From assembly GCA_016187945.1 (NCBI GenBank), contig JACPIT010000002.1, positions 341,110 through 405,109 of the forward strand: a DNA stretch of 64,000 nucleotides. Reading direction: 5' to 3'. The DNA comes from Opitutia bacterium (GTDB lineage: Bacteria; Verrucomicrobiota; Verrucomicrobiia; Opitutales; Opitutaceae). Under the pieces are notes generated by a model that saw nothing but the letters and a program-made list of their open reading frames with translations, had not been told where the DNA came from and did not search any database. Below are positions 1-8,662 of this stretch, piece after piece (position 1 is the first letter of the stretch; each line of letters starts with the position of its first letter). The translations under genes and the position numbers were made by a program.

Positions 1-569
1 CGATCGTTCGTCTGCTGTTCCAGCACGGCGCGTTCCGGGCGAGCGACACGGCGCTGATGACGCCGGTGCTGGTGGCCTATGCGATCGGGCTGCCGTTCAT
101 TTCGTTCACGAGCCTGGCGCTGCGCGGCTTCTACGCGTTGCGCGACACGGCGACGCCGGTGCGGGCGGCGGCGGTGAGTTTTGTCGTGAACATCGGGCTG
201 AGCATCGTGCTCATGCAGTGGCTCTCGACGGCGGGCCTCGCGCTGGCGAGCACCGTGGCGGTCATGGTGCAGACGGTGTTTTTGCAGTCGCGACTCACTC
301 GGAAGATGGACGGGTTTTCCGCTGCGCCGCTGATTCCGAGTTTGGGCAAGATCGCCGTTGCGGCGGTGCTGATGGCGGCCGTCGTTTGGGCGAGCGCGCG
401 CGGCGTCGCGGCGCTCCACTTGCCGGCGAAGGCGTCCGATCTGCTGATTGTCGCCGGCGTGATCCCGCTCGGTGCGGCGATCTACGGCGTCGCGCTGTGG
501 CTGCTGCGCATCGAGGGCCGCGAGGATTTCGAGCAAGTGCTGGCGAAAGTGCGCGCGAAGTTTTCGTGA
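1..569 (+). CDS. murJ: Lipid II flippase MurJ, C-terminal part
   Basis: Open at the left edge; the reading frame runs from base 3 and begins IVRLLFQHGAF, a motif typical of the MurJ/MviN family, followed by several hydrophobic transmembrane segments and a short basic tail. About 188 codons are present, so roughly the last third of a protein that usually has 500-540 residues and 14 membrane helices. MurJ moves lipid-linked peptidoglycan precursor across the inner membrane. The true start lies outside the window. Family assignment is by motif and membrane pattern. Confidence 0.85.
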   Translation, partial: IVRLLFQHGAFRASDTALMTPVLVAYAIGLPFISFTSLALRGFYALRDTATPVRAAAVSFVVNIGLSIVLMQWLSTAGLALASTVAVMVQTVFLQSRLTRKMDGFSAAPLIPSLGKIAVAAVLMAAVVWASARGVAALHLPAKASDLLIVAGVIPLGAAIYGVALWLLRIEGREDFEQVLAKVRAKFS

Positions 570-615
570 GAGATTAGGCGTTTGCGCGACGAACGCTCGC
601 GGCTAGTCTCCGTCC

Positions 616-897
616 ATGAGCACATCAGCGCCCGTTCGCCACAACGAAGCCGAGCATCGCTACGAGATCGCCGTCGATGGGAAGATGGCGGTGGCTGACT
701 ACGAGTTCGCGGAGGGGAAACAGGTCTTCACGCACACGTTCGTGCCGCCGGAGTTTCGCGGTCGCGGCTACGCGGAGGCGCTCGTGCGCACCGCGCTGAA
801 CGACGCCAAAACCGCCGGCCGCAAGGTCGTGCCGGCGTGCTCTTATGTCGCCGTGTTTATCGAACGGAACAAGGAGTTTGTCTCGCTGCTGGAATGA
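616..897 (+). CDS. Small GNAT-type N-acetyltransferase (YjdJ-like)
   Basis: 93 residues, matching the short Gcn5-related acetyltransferases of the YjdJ / Acetyltransf_CG type (about 90 residues). The acetyl-CoA binding loop is visible as FRGRGYAEALV near residues 55-65, followed by the family's KVVPACSYVAVF strand and a conserved 'R-N-K-E-F' end. Substrate unknown. It starts 46 bases after murJ, so it may be cotranscribed, but nothing shows a shared function. Confidence 0.85.
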   Translation: MSTSAPVRHNEAEHRYEIAVDGKMAVADYEFAEGKQVFTHTFVPPEFRGRGYAEALVRTALNDAKTAGRKVVPACSYVAVFIERNKEFVSLLE

Positions 898-953
898 GCC
901 GCGCGGAGGGCGGCGGCGAGTGAAGCGCGTGCTGTGAGCGGACGTGCCTTTTG

Positions 954-1039
954 ACCACGGATGGCACGGATAGCACGGATGTCACGGATCACGCTTCGAT
1001 GCAGGTGCCTTAGTCCGTGTTATCGGTGCAATCCGCGGT
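954..1039. repeat. Imperfect inverted repeat of CACGGAT units
   Basis: Left arm 954-979 and right arm 1014-1039 are 26-base imperfect complements (about four mismatches) built from ACCACGGAT / GCACGGATA units, with a 34-base spacer. It fills the gap between the acetyltransferase and rpmB. It resembles in build the outer arms of the element at 47688-47871 (ACCACAGAAAACACGGAA), so both may belong to one dispersed family. Confidence 0.7.
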
Positions 1040-1108
1040 GAAACAAAACCGTTGGTCGCGGCGCGCCGTTCGCCTGCCTGACGAATTGCCGCTGAGAAAT
1101 CTGCCCAT

Positions 1109-1136
1109 AAAAAACCCGCAGCTTGCGGCTGCGGGT
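1109..1136 (-). terminator. Rho-independent terminator of rpmB
   Basis: Perfect 9-bp stem (ACCCGCAGC at 1114-1122, GCTGCGGGT at 1128-1136) with a 5-base loop. On the minus strand it is followed by six Ts. It lies 32 bases past the rpmB stop codon. Confidence 0.85.
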
Positions 1137-1168
1137 CGAAACAGGAAGGGAACGGGAACCGGATCGGT

Positions 1169-1399
1169 TTAGGCCTTGGTGACAAGGCCGGCCTTGATCG
1201 CCTTCACGGCGACCCATACGCGCTTGGTGCCGCCATTCGGCATCTTGATGCGGATCTTCTGCAGGTTCGGGCGGAACTTGCGCGGGGTCTTCGAGGTGGT
1301 GTGCGTGCCGATACCACCGCTCTTCTTGGACTGACCCTTACGGTTGATGATGCTGCCCTTGACGGGGCGCTTGCCAGTGATTGCGCAAATTCGTGCCAT
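1169..1399 (-). CDS. rpmB: 50S ribosomal protein L28
   Basis: 76 residues starting MARICAITGKRPVKG, the classic L28 N-terminus, then a basic body with the T-P-R-K-F-R-P-N-L-Q motif and KAIKAGLVTKA end. L28 is part of the large ribosomal subunit. An upstream in-frame ATG would add 18 residues unlike L28, so the start at 1399 is preferred. A clear terminator follows, so it is probably its own transcription unit. Confidence 0.95.
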   Translation of the reverse strand: MARICAITGKRPVKGSIINRKGQSKKSGGIGTHTTSKTPRKFRPNLQKIRIKMPNGGTKRVWVAVKAIKAGLVTKA

Positions 1400-1484
1400 G
1401 ATGTTTGTCGAGTTAAAGGGTCGTGAGTAAAGGTCCGCGGTTGCGCTACGCAAGGGAAATTTCCTCGCGCGCGCAAATCGCCGG

Positions 1485-2474
1485 TCACTCGCGCAAGGCG
1501 TGGAGCGCCTGAAACTTCTGCCCCATGTTGCCGGGGTGGAGCAGGTGCATCAGGTCGCGTTTGCGGCGGCTGTTGCGGCCCGCTTCGGCGGTCACGATCG
1601 CTTCCATCGCCGCCGTGGCGCGCTTGGTGAGAAACGCCTCCTGAGACTCGACGAGCGCCTCGCCGAAGCCGCTCTGCTGGAGTCCGTCGACCAGCCAGTC
1701 CCAGCAAACATGTCCGGTCAGATCGATCTCGCCGGGCCGGTCGAGGACGTCGTCGCCCTGTTTCTGGCGCGAGTAGGTGCGGACGGAGCCTTGCGGCAAC
1801 TCCTCCGCGAGCACGCGCCAGCTCCGGCCGTAGTCGAAGGCGAGGAAGAGCCCCGTCCACGGCTGATCGATCAACTGGTGCAGCAGCGGCACGGTGCGCA
1901 GCGGCAGATCGATGTGATAGCCCTCCGGGGCCTCGCGCGGCAGGCGGTCAGCGGCCGCGGCGAGTTCGGCCGTCATTTCCGGCAACTCCACTTCGCGCAA
2001 CTCGTCACCGGCGAGCACCACGCCGAGCTCGCGCCAGGCGCCGCCGCGGCGGATGACGCGGTGTAGCGGTTGCGCGTCGAAGAGCTCGTTCGAGAACAAC
2101 ACGCATTGCCCGCGGATATCGAAAGACTGCCCGAGCGAGATCGTGCGGTAGGCCTTGAACGGCGTCGACACGTCGCGAAACGCCCCCGCGCCGGGCTCCG
2201 CGCCGACTTCGACCAGTTCGTAGTCCGCGGGATTTTTTCCGGCGAGCAAGCCGACCGCCGCGGCAGAGACGAGTTCGCCGAAGACCGGGCTGAAACTCGT
2301 CGCCGTGTAGAAGTCCGCGCCTTTGTCGCGCCCGACGCGCCGCCGCGTGGGCGAGGTGTAGTAGCCGACCGCCGGGTGAAAGAGAGCGAGTTCCATAAAA
2401 CGCGCGAACGACACGCCGGTGGCGGCGTGTGGCTCGGTGCGGAAGACATCGCGGAACGCTGACGAGGAACCCAT
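1485..2474 (-). CDS. SAM-dependent methyltransferase, MidA/NDUFAF7 family
   Basis: 329 residues from the ATG at 2474. The N-terminal RFMELALFHPAVGYYTSP block and the SAM-binding YELVEVGAEPGAG motif (glycine-rich motif I) identify the DUF185 / MidA family, whose mitochondrial member NDUFAF7 dimethylates an arginine of complex I. The bacterial substrate is not established. A longer reading frame upstream runs over the divergent protease start and has no family similarity. Start codons of this gene and the S41 protease are only 34 bases apart, so their promoters must overlap or lie inside the opposite gene. Confidence 0.85.
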   Translation of the reverse strand: MGSSSAFRDVFRTEPHAATGVSFARFMELALFHPAVGYYTSPTRRRVGRDKGADFYTATSFSPVFGELVSAAAVGLLAGKNPADYELVEVGAEPGAGAFRDVSTPFKAYRTISLGQSFDIRGQCVLFSNELFDAQPLHRVIRRGGAWRELGVVLAGDELREVELPEMTAELAAAADRLPREAPEGYHIDLPLRTVPLLHQLIDQPWTGLFLAFDYGRSWRVLAEELPQGSVRTYSRQKQGDDVLDRPGEIDLTGHVCWDWLVDGLQQSGFGEALVESQEAFLTKRATAAMEAIVTAEAGRNSRRKRDLMHLLHPGNMGQKFQALHALRE

Positions 2475-2508
2475 TTGCCAACCAAGGCATTTCCGCTCTC
2501 GCTTGGCC

Positions 2509-3819
2509 ATGCTCAAAAGGCTCTCCGCCATTTTCGTCGCCGTCGCGCTCGGCTTCGTGCTCGCGCACTTCGCCGCGCGGCAATTCGGCGCGCCGAGCTG
2601 GTGGCCCAATCGCGAGCGCGACCGCAACGTGCGCTACTTCCGCGACGTGCTCGAGACGGTGAAGCAATACTACGTCGACGAGAAAAAAGCCGACTACAAC
2701 GCCCTCACGCGCGCCGCGCTCCGCGGCATGTTGAGCGAACTCGATCCGCACTCGGAATTTCTCGACGCCGAAGCCTACAGCCAGACCGAGGAGGAGCTGA
2801 ACAACGAGTTCAACGGCGTCGGCATCCAGGTCGAGGAACGCGACAATCACATCGTCGTCATCACGACGATCGCCGATACGCCCGCGGAGCGCGCCGGCAT
2901 CCGTCGCGGCGATCGCATCGTCAGCATCGACGGCAAAACGATCGACGATCCGAGCACGGAGAAAGTCGTCCGCCTGATCCGCGGCGAGCCCGGCAGCGAA
3001 GTGAAAATGCTTTTCTACCGGCCGAGCGCCGACAAGGAGATCGCTTACACGCTGAAGCGCGAGCGCATCCGCCTGCGCAGCGTGCGCAACACGCAAATTT
3101 CCGGTGACGGCATCGGCTACACGCAGATCACGCAATTCAGCGAGCGCACCGGCGAGGAATTCGACGCCGCGATGAAGGAACTCGAGAAGCGCGGCATGCG
3201 CGCGCTCGTCCTCGACCTGCGCAACAACCCCGGCGGTCTCGTCGACGCGGCCGTGGCCGTGTGCGACCAGTTTTTCGACAAGGGCGAACTCATCGCCTAC
3301 ACGCAGGGCCGCACGCCGGATTCGCGGGAGGAATTTCGCGCCGAGGACAATCACCCGCGCCGCACCTATCCGATCGCGGTGCTCGTGAACGGCGGCACCG
3401 CGAGCGCCGCCGAGATCGTTTCGGGCGCGTTGAAGGACACGAAGCGCGCCGTGATCGTCGGCGAGAAGACTTTCGGCAAGGGCTCCGTCCAGAGCATCAT
3501 CGAGACGCAGAACGGCGAAGGCATCCGCCTCACCACCGCGCGCTACTACACGCCGAGCGGCATCACGATTCACCAGAAAGGCATTCAGCCGCAGGTGGAG
3601 CTGGAGATGTCCGTCGACGACGAGGCACGCCTGCGCATCCAGCAATCGCGGGCCGACCTCGCGGAATCGGCCGAGTTTGCGGACCGCTTCGGTTTCCAGC
3701 CCGTCGAGGACACGCAGCGCAACGCCGCCGAGGAAGTCCTGCGCGGCGCGATGATCGTGCGGCCGGGCGGCGTAACCCCGGCCGGCGTCATCGCGCCAGC
3801 CCTGCCGAAAAAGAAATGA
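2509..3819 (+). CDS. S41 family carboxy-terminal processing protease (CtpA-like)
   Basis: 436 residues. An N-terminal membrane/signal segment (LSAIFVAVALGFVLAHF) is followed by a PDZ domain around residues 90-180 (GVGIQVEE, AGIRRGDRIVSIDG) and the S41 catalytic core. The catalytic dyad is visible: Ser299 in NGGTASAAE and Lys324 in FGKGSVQ, 25 residues apart as in CtpA/Prc. It acts outside the cytoplasm, trimming C-termini of envelope proteins. The ATG at 2509 gives a normal signal sequence. The C-terminal about 80 residues beyond the core are poorly conserved. Confidence 0.92.
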   Translation: MLKRLSAIFVAVALGFVLAHFAARQFGAPSWWPNRERDRNVRYFRDVLETVKQYYVDEKKADYNALTRAALRGMLSELDPHSEFLDAEAYSQTEEELNNEFNGVGIQVEERDNHIVVITTIADTPAERAGIRRGDRIVSIDGKTIDDPSTEKVVRLIRGEPGSEVKMLFYRPSADKEIAYTLKRERIRLRSVRNTQISGDGIGYTQITQFSERTGEEFDAAMKELEKRGMRALVLDLRNNPGGLVDAAVAVCDQFFDKGELIAYTQGRTPDSREEFRAEDNHPRRTYPIAVLVNGGTASAAEIVSGALKDTKRAVIVGEKTFGKGSVQSIIETQNGEGIRLTTARYYTPSGITIHQKGIQPQVELEMSVDDEARLRIQQSRADLAESAEFADRFGFQPVEDTQRNAAEEVLRGAMIVRPGGVTPAGVIAPALPKKK

Positions 3820-3836
3820 GCTTGTCGACGTATCAA

Positions 3837-3897
3837 GTAGCGCGGTGCTTCAGCCCGCGTTCCGCCGATGTCAGCGCGGGCTGAAGCCCCGTGCTAC
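3837..3897. repeat. Palindromic REP-like element, family A
   Basis: Inverted repeat with arms GTAGCGCGGTGCTTCAGCCC (from 3837) and a near-perfect complement ending GTGCTAC at 3897. A second copy lies at 8451-8512. It sits between the S41 protease and tsaD. Confidence 0.85.
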
Positions 3898-3905
3898 CGC
3901 AACCC

Positions 3906-4967
3906 ATGATCTTCGCTCTCGAGAGTTCCTGCGACGAAACCGCTGTGGCGGTTTTCGATCCGGCGCGCGGTTTCGTGGGCGAGTGGGTGCACAGCCAGAT
4001 CGCGCTGCACGAAGCCTACGGCGGCGTCGTGCCCGACCTCGCGAGCCGCGAACACCTGCACCACTTTGCGCCGCTGCTTCAGCGCGCGCTCGGCGTCGTG
4101 CAACCGGGGCAGGTCGCGCAGATCGCCGTCACGCAAGGCCCAGGCCTCGCGGCGTGCCTGGCGATGGGCTTGTCCGTCGCGAAGAGCCTCGGCCTCGCTT
4201 GGCGGGTGCCGGTCGTCGGCGTGAATCACCTGCGCGCGCACGCGTTCTCGCCCTTCATCGCGCTGCACGAGCAGGCGCCCGCGGAGTTCGACGCCGCGTT
4301 CGCGCGGCTGCTGCCGCACCTCGGCCTGCTCGTCTCGGGCGGCAATACGGCCCTGTTCACGATCGACGAAGAACGCCGGATTAAATTGATCGCGTCGACG
4401 ATGGACGACGCCGCCGGCGAGGCGCTCGACAAGGGCGCGAAGTTGCTCGGCCTCGGCTATCCCGGCGGCCCGCAGGTGGAGAAACTCGCGCGTAGCGGCG
4501 ACGCGAAGGCGTTTCAGTTCCCGAAGGCCGTCGCGCAGAAGGCGACGCTCGACTTCAGCTTCTCCGGCCTGAAGACGAGCCTGCGCTACACACTCGAGAA
4601 AATGGCGCCTGAGGACATCGAGCGTCGCAAGGCCGACCTGTGCGCCAGCTACCAACACGCCGTCATGGACGCGCTCGTGCGGAAGACGCGACTCGCGTTC
4701 GATCGAGGCGCCTATCGCAGCATCGGTCTCTCGGGCGGCGTCGCGAACAACAAGGTGCTCCAAGGCGAGATCGAGCAACTCGCCACGCAGCGCCGCGTGC
4801 CGTTCTTCCGCGCGCGCCCGCAGCACACCGGCGACAACGCCGGCATGATCGCATTCGCGGCGTGGGCCGAGCGCGAGGATGGAGGAGTGCGTCGCGGCGG
4901 ACCGGACGGTCTGAGCGGCGCCGGCTTTGACTTGGAGATCGTGCCGAGTATGCCTCTGGCGCAATGA
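3906..4967 (+). CDS. tsaD: tRNA N6-adenosine threonylcarbamoyltransferase TsaD
   Basis: 353 residues starting MIFALESSCDETAVAVF, the signature of the TsaD/Kae1 family. The metal-binding histidines appear in REHLHHF and the ATP-binding LVSGGNT and SGGVANNK motifs are intact. TsaD transfers the threonylcarbamoyl group to A37 of ANN-decoding tRNAs together with TsaB/TsaE. An ATG 15 bases upstream is in frame but sits at the end of the repeat, so 3906 is preferred. Its stop overlaps the next start (ATGA at 4964-4967), suggesting coupled translation with an unrelated secreted enzyme. Confidence 0.95.
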   Translation: MIFALESSCDETAVAVFDPARGFVGEWVHSQIALHEAYGGVVPDLASREHLHHFAPLLQRALGVVQPGQVAQIAVTQGPGLAACLAMGLSVAKSLGLAWRVPVVGVNHLRAHAFSPFIALHEQAPAEFDAAFARLLPHLGLLVSGGNTALFTIDEERRIKLIASTMDDAAGEALDKGAKLLGLGYPGGPQVEKLARSGDAKAFQFPKAVAQKATLDFSFSGLKTSLRYTLEKMAPEDIERRKADLCASYQHAVMDALVRKTRLAFDRGAYRSIGLSGGVANNKVLQGEIEQLATQRRVPFFRARPQHTGDNAGMIAFAAWAEREDGGVRRGGPDGLSGAGFDLEIVPSMPLAQ

Positions 4968-7108
4968 AGGCATTCGCGGCGTTCGTCGGTTCCTTGCTGT
5001 TGAGCGCGGCGGCCGCATGGGGGACGACGATCGATCGCGAGGCGCTCGTCACCCGACACAATCCGGTCGTGCACGCGATCGACTACGACTCGCCGCTCAC
5101 GGTGGGCAACGGTGGCTTCGCGTTCACGGTCGACGCGACCGGCCTGCAAACTTTCCCGAGCGAGTATCACCGTAACGGCATCCCGCTCGAAACGCTCTCG
5201 CGCTGGGCGTGGGTGCAGGACGAGAACCCCGCCGGCTTCACGCTCGCGGACGCGAATCGGAACTTCACGCACCCCGACGGCTCGGTGCACGGCTTTCCGA
5301 CGAACAGTAGCTCGCCGGCCGGCGACTGGCTGCGGCGCAATCCGCGCAATCACCCGTTCGGCCAGATCGCGCTCGATTGGAAAAAGCCGGACGGAACCGC
5401 GTTCACGTCGGCCGACGTGCGCGACATCGAGCAAACGCTCGATCTGTGGCACGGTGTGATTCGCAGCCGATTTTCGCTCGGCGGAACGCCCGTCGAAGTG
5501 ACGACCGCGTGCTTGCCGGACGAGGACACGGTGGCGCTGCGTATCGATTCTGACTTGGTGGCGAGCGGCGAACTCGCGGTGAAACTCGCGTTCCCGCGCG
5601 GCCACGACCCGAAGGTGAAGAACACGCCCGGCTTCGACTGGTCGCATCCGGAGTCGCACGTGTCGGAGTTGCGCGACTCCACAACGATCGTGCGGCGCGT
5701 CGGCGGCCTGGAGTATTTCGTGAACGTGAGCCGCGCGGCGGGAAAGGCCGCCGACGTGCCGCACACGTTTCTCGTTCGCGGCGATCGCGGCGCACGCGTG
5801 CTGGAACTCGCGGTGAACTTCGGACGCGCGCCGCGCGCGGACGTTCGGCCGGACTTTGCGCGCGTCGCGGCGCACTGGCCGGAATTCTGGCGACGCAGCG
5901 CGGCGGCCGATTTCTCCGGCAGCACCAACCCGCTCGCGACGAAGCTCGAGCGACGCATCGTCCTGTCGCAATACTTGATGGCCGTGCAGATGGCCGGCGA
6001 GATGCCGCCGCAGGAGAGCGGACTCACCTGCAGCACCTGGTATGGCAAGCACCACACCGAGATGCTCTGGTGGCACGCGGCGCATTTTCCGCTCTGGGGA
6101 CATCCCGAGATGCTCGCGCGCAACGTCGAATGGTATCGCGAGAAACTGCCGGTGGCGCGCGAGCTGGCGCGGAGTCGCGGCCTGCGCGGCGCGCGTTGGG
6201 CGAAGATGGTCGGGCCGGACCTGCGCGAGAGTCCCGGCGGCAATCCGCTCATCGTCTGGAACCAGCCGCACCTGGTCTACCTCTGCGAGTTGCTCTACCG
6301 CGCCGCGCCGACGCGCGAGACGCTCGAGCGCTATGGCGAACTCGTCCAGGAGACGGCGGACTGCCTGGCTTCGATGCTCTGGCTCGACCCGAAACGCGAC
6401 CGCTACGTGCTCGGCCCGCCGCTCTGGATCGTGCAGGAAATCTACGATCAGGGCACGAGTCAGAATCCGACGTTCGAGCTGGCCTACTGGCGTTGGACGC
6501 TCGGGCTGGCGCAGCAATGGCGCGAGCGCCGCGGTTTGCCGCGCGAGAAAGCGTGGGACGATGCCATCGCGCGTCTCTCGCCGCTGCCGGTGAAGGACGG
6601 CAAGTATGTCGCGCTCGAGTCGACGCCGGACACGTGGGAGAACGTCGCGACCCGCCACGATCATCCCTCGATGCTGATGGCGCTCGGCATGATGCCGGAG
6701 ACGCCGATGGTCGATCGCGCGACGATGAACCGCACGCTCGATGCCGTCCTGCAGCACTGGGACTGGCAGACGAAGATTTGGGGCTGGGATTATCCGATGA
6801 TCGCGATGACGGCGGTGCGGCTTGGCCGCCCGGAGGTCGCGGTCGAAGTGCTGCTCCGCGACGGGCCGAACAACGTTTATTTGCCGAATGGCCATGCACC
6901 GGTGCGCAGCGACGAGGCACTGCCGGTCAACGCGCCGCTCGGTGCGCGGCGCCGGGAGATCGCGGTTTATCTGCCAGCGAACGGCGCATTTCTCGCCGCG
7001 GTGTCGCTCATGCTCGGCGGTTGGGATGGAGCAACCGGCGAGCACCCCGGCATCCCGCGCGATGGCACGTGGGTCGTGAAGGCCGAGGGGTGGAGGGCGC
7101 TGCCGTGA
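4964..7108 (+). CDS. Secreted six-hairpin glycosidase-like protein (GH65/GH95-like)
   Basis: 714 residues with a clear signal peptide (MKAFAAFVGSLLLSAAAAWG). The N-terminal half is beta-rich; the second half is aromatic and helix-rich (STWYGKHHTEMLWWHAAHFP, WNQPHLVYLCELLYR, HWDWQTKIWGWDYP), as in (alpha/alpha)6-barrel glycosidases of the GH65/GH95 type. The exact family and sugar are not certain. It overlaps the GH28 gene by four bases (GTGA), so the two are probably translated together and act on the same pectin-like material. No catalytic residues are assigned. Confidence 0.65.
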   Translation: MKAFAAFVGSLLLSAAAAWGTTIDREALVTRHNPVVHAIDYDSPLTVGNGGFAFTVDATGLQTFPSEYHRNGIPLETLSRWAWVQDENPAGFTLADANRNFTHPDGSVHGFPTNSSSPAGDWLRRNPRNHPFGQIALDWKKPDGTAFTSADVRDIEQTLDLWHGVIRSRFSLGGTPVEVTTACLPDEDTVALRIDSDLVASGELAVKLAFPRGHDPKVKNTPGFDWSHPESHVSELRDSTTIVRRVGGLEYFVNVSRAAGKAADVPHTFLVRGDRGARVLELAVNFGRAPRADVRPDFARVAAHWPEFWRRSAAADFSGSTNPLATKLERRIVLSQYLMAVQMAGEMPPQESGLTCSTWYGKHHTEMLWWHAAHFPLWGHPEMLARNVEWYREKLPVARELARSRGLRGARWAKMVGPDLRESPGGNPLIVWNQPHLVYLCELLYRAAPTRETLERYGELVQETADCLASMLWLDPKRDRYVLGPPLWIVQEIYDQGTSQNPTFELAYWRWTLGLAQQWRERRGLPREKAWDDAIARLSPLPVKDGKYVALESTPDTWENVATRHDHPSMLMALGMMPETPMVDRATMNRTLDAVLQHWDWQTKIWGWDYPMIAMTAVRLGRPEVAVEVLLRDGPNNVYLPNGHAPVRSDEALPVNAPLGARRREIAVYLPANGAFLAAVSLMLGGWDGATGEHPGIPRDGTWVVKAEGWRALP

Positions 7109-8433
7109 ATGACACGGCTTTCGTAGCGCAGGCGTCTCGCCTGCTGCGGGCAACGTTGCAGGCGAGACGCCTGCGCTACCGCGGAAGCTTCGCTGTCGGG
7201 GTGGCGCTCCTTGCGACGGTGTCGGTCGCGGCGCGTGATTTTGCGGTCACCGATTTCGGCGCTGTCGCGAACGATGCCGTGCTCGACACTGCGGCGATTC
7301 AGCGCGCGATCGACGAGGCCACCGCGGCCGGCGGAGGGCGCGTCGTTCTCGCCGGCGGCGTGTTTCGCAGCGGCGCGCTCTTTCTCCGGCAAGGCGTCGA
7401 GTTTCACGTCGCTGCCGGCACGACGTTGCTCGGTTCGAATCGCATCGAGGATTACCCGCGCGCGCCGACGCGCATCGAGGGCAAGCGGCAGGAGTGGCGC
7501 GTAGCGTTGCTCAACGCGGCCAACCTCACCGGCGTGCGCATCACCGGCGCGGGCGTCGTCGACGGCAACGGCATCCTGTTCTGGGCGGCGTTCTGGCAGC
7601 GGCGGAAGGAGAATCCAAAGTGCACCAACCTCGAGGTGGAGCGGCCGCGGATGATGTTCCTCGATTCGTGTCGCGACGTGCGAATCGAGGGGCTGACGTT
7701 TCGCGATTCGGGTTTCTGGAATTTGCACCTCTACCGTTGCCGCGATGTCGCGATCGAGGGCGTGACGATCAAGGCGCCCGACTCTGGCAGTATTCGCGCG
7801 CCGAGCTCGGACGGCATCGATCTCGATAGCTGCCGCGATGTCGTCGTGCGGCGGACCGCGATCTCGGTGGGCGACGACTGCATCGCGTTGAAAGGCACGA
7901 AAGGGCCGCACGCCGACCAGGACGCGGATAGCCCGCCCGTGGAGAATATTTTGATCGAAGACTGCACGTTCGGCGAAGGACACGGCGTGCTGACCTGCGG
8001 CAGCGAGGCGACGCTCGTGCGGAACGTCACGGTGCGCCGCTGCACAGTGACCGGCGCGAACAATCTGCTCAGCCTCAAGCTGCGGCGCGACACGCCGCAG
8101 CGTTACGAGGACATCGTGGTCGAGGACATCGAGCTGAACGTTGCGGCGGGCGGACGGCTGCTCAAAGTGCAACCGTGGGCGCAGTTCTTCGATCTCGGCG
8201 GCGAGCCGCAGCCGCGTGTGAGCGTGAAGAACGTCACGGTGCGCAACGTGCGCGGCACGATCGGCGGCGTGGGCACGTTGGTGACGCACGAGACGGCGAC
8301 GATCGAGGGATTCACGCTCGAAAACATCGAGCTGACGGTGGCGGACGCGAAGCTGGTGGCGACGGACGGCGTCGGGCTGACGGTGAAGAACGTGGCCGTG
8401 AACGGCACGGTGTTGGAGCGGGTGGCGAGGTAG
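7105..8433 (+). CDS. GH28 polygalacturonase-like glycosidase with a repeat-derived N-terminus
   Basis: 442 residues from a GTG start that overlaps the previous stop (GTGA). Pectate-lyase-like beta-helix fold with GH28 catalytic blocks: SDGIDLDSC, GDDCIALKGT (two Asp) and EGHGVLTCGSEA (His). It should hydrolyse galacturonan or a related pectin chain outside the cytoplasm. The signal peptide (GSFAVGVALLATVSVAA) begins only after about 28 residues, because a perfect palindromic element (7123-7179) lies between the start codon and the hydrophobic segment and is read in frame. No other good start exists after the element. Confidence 0.88.
   Translation: MNDTAFVAQASRLLRATLQARRLRYRGSFAVGVALLATVSVAARDFAVTDFGAVANDAVLDTAAIQRAIDEATAAGGGRVVLAGGVFRSGALFLRQGVEFHVAAGTTLLGSNRIEDYPRAPTRIEGKRQEWRVALLNAANLTGVRITGAGVVDGNGILFWAAFWQRRKENPKCTNLEVERPRMMFLDSCRDVRIEGLTFRDSGFWNLHLYRCRDVAIEGVTIKAPDSGSIRAPSSDGIDLDSCRDVVVRRTAISVGDDCIALKGTKGPHADQDADSPPVENILIEDCTFGEGHGVLTCGSEATLVRNVTVRRCTVTGANNLLSLKLRRDTPQRYEDIVVEDIELNVAAGGRLLKVQPWAQFFDLGGEPQPRVSVKNVTVRNVRGTIGGVGTLVTHETATIEGFTLENIELTVADAKLVATDGVGLTVKNVAVNGTVLERVAR
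7123..7179. repeat. Palindromic REP-like element, family B, inside GH28 start
   Basis: Perfect 22-bp inverted repeat: left arm 7123-7144 (starts GTAGCGCAGGCGTCTCGCC), right arm 7158-7179, 13-base loop. It begins 18 bases after the GTG start and is translated. A copy lies at 23004-23067. Confidence 0.9.
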
Positions 8434-8450
8434 GACGCGGCGGGTTTGGC

Positions 8451-8512
8451 GTAGTGCGGTGCTTCAGCCCGCACTGAAAATTCTCCCGCGCGGGCTGAAG
8501 CACCGCGCTGCT
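8451..8512. repeat. Palindromic REP-like element, family A (second copy)
   Basis: GTAGTGCGGTGCTTCAGCCC at 8451 with a complementary arm 8487-8512 (GGGCTGAAGCACCGC). Same family as 3837-3897. Together with the next two elements it fills the whole gap between GH28 and uvrA. Confidence 0.85.
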
Positions 8513-8533
8513 CAGAGTGAACGATTGCGTGAC

Positions 8534-8613
8534 TGTAGGAGCGGCTTTACGCCGCGATGGGTTTGGACGCGGCATGCGCCACGCAGCAATCGCGGCGTAA
8601 AGCCGCTCCTACA
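8534..8613. repeat. Palindromic REP-like element, family C
   Basis: Perfect 25-bp inverted repeat: left arm 8534-8558 (TGTAGGAGCGGCTTTACGCC...), right arm 8589-8613. A second copy with identical arms except for the innermost base lies inside the GH35-like gene at 40414-40483. Confidence 0.92.
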
Positions 8614-8640
8614 ATTGCTGGCGAAGCGTGCGGGAGGTTC

Positions 8641-8662
8641 GCCGGTCGGAGACCGGCGCTAC
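8641..8662. repeat. Half element, family D, carrying the uvrA stop codon
   Basis: GCCGGTCGGAGACCGGCGCTAC, itself a small palindrome. On the minus strand it reads GTAGCGCCGGTC, and the TAG in its first four bases is the uvrA stop codon. The same unit begins the element at 42166-42278. Confidence 0.8.

Noticed and set aside
2475..2627. Upstream extension of the MidA-type methyltransferase
   Set aside because: It runs antisense through the signal sequence of the S41 protease and has no family similarity.
4712..7153. Long antisense frame of about 810 codons
   Set aside because: Shadow of tsaD and the glycosidase in GC-rich DNA; Arg/His-rich and without domains.
8434..8658. Insertion sequence between GH28 and uvrA
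   Set aside because: Only three short palindromes; no transposase frame and no target duplication seen.
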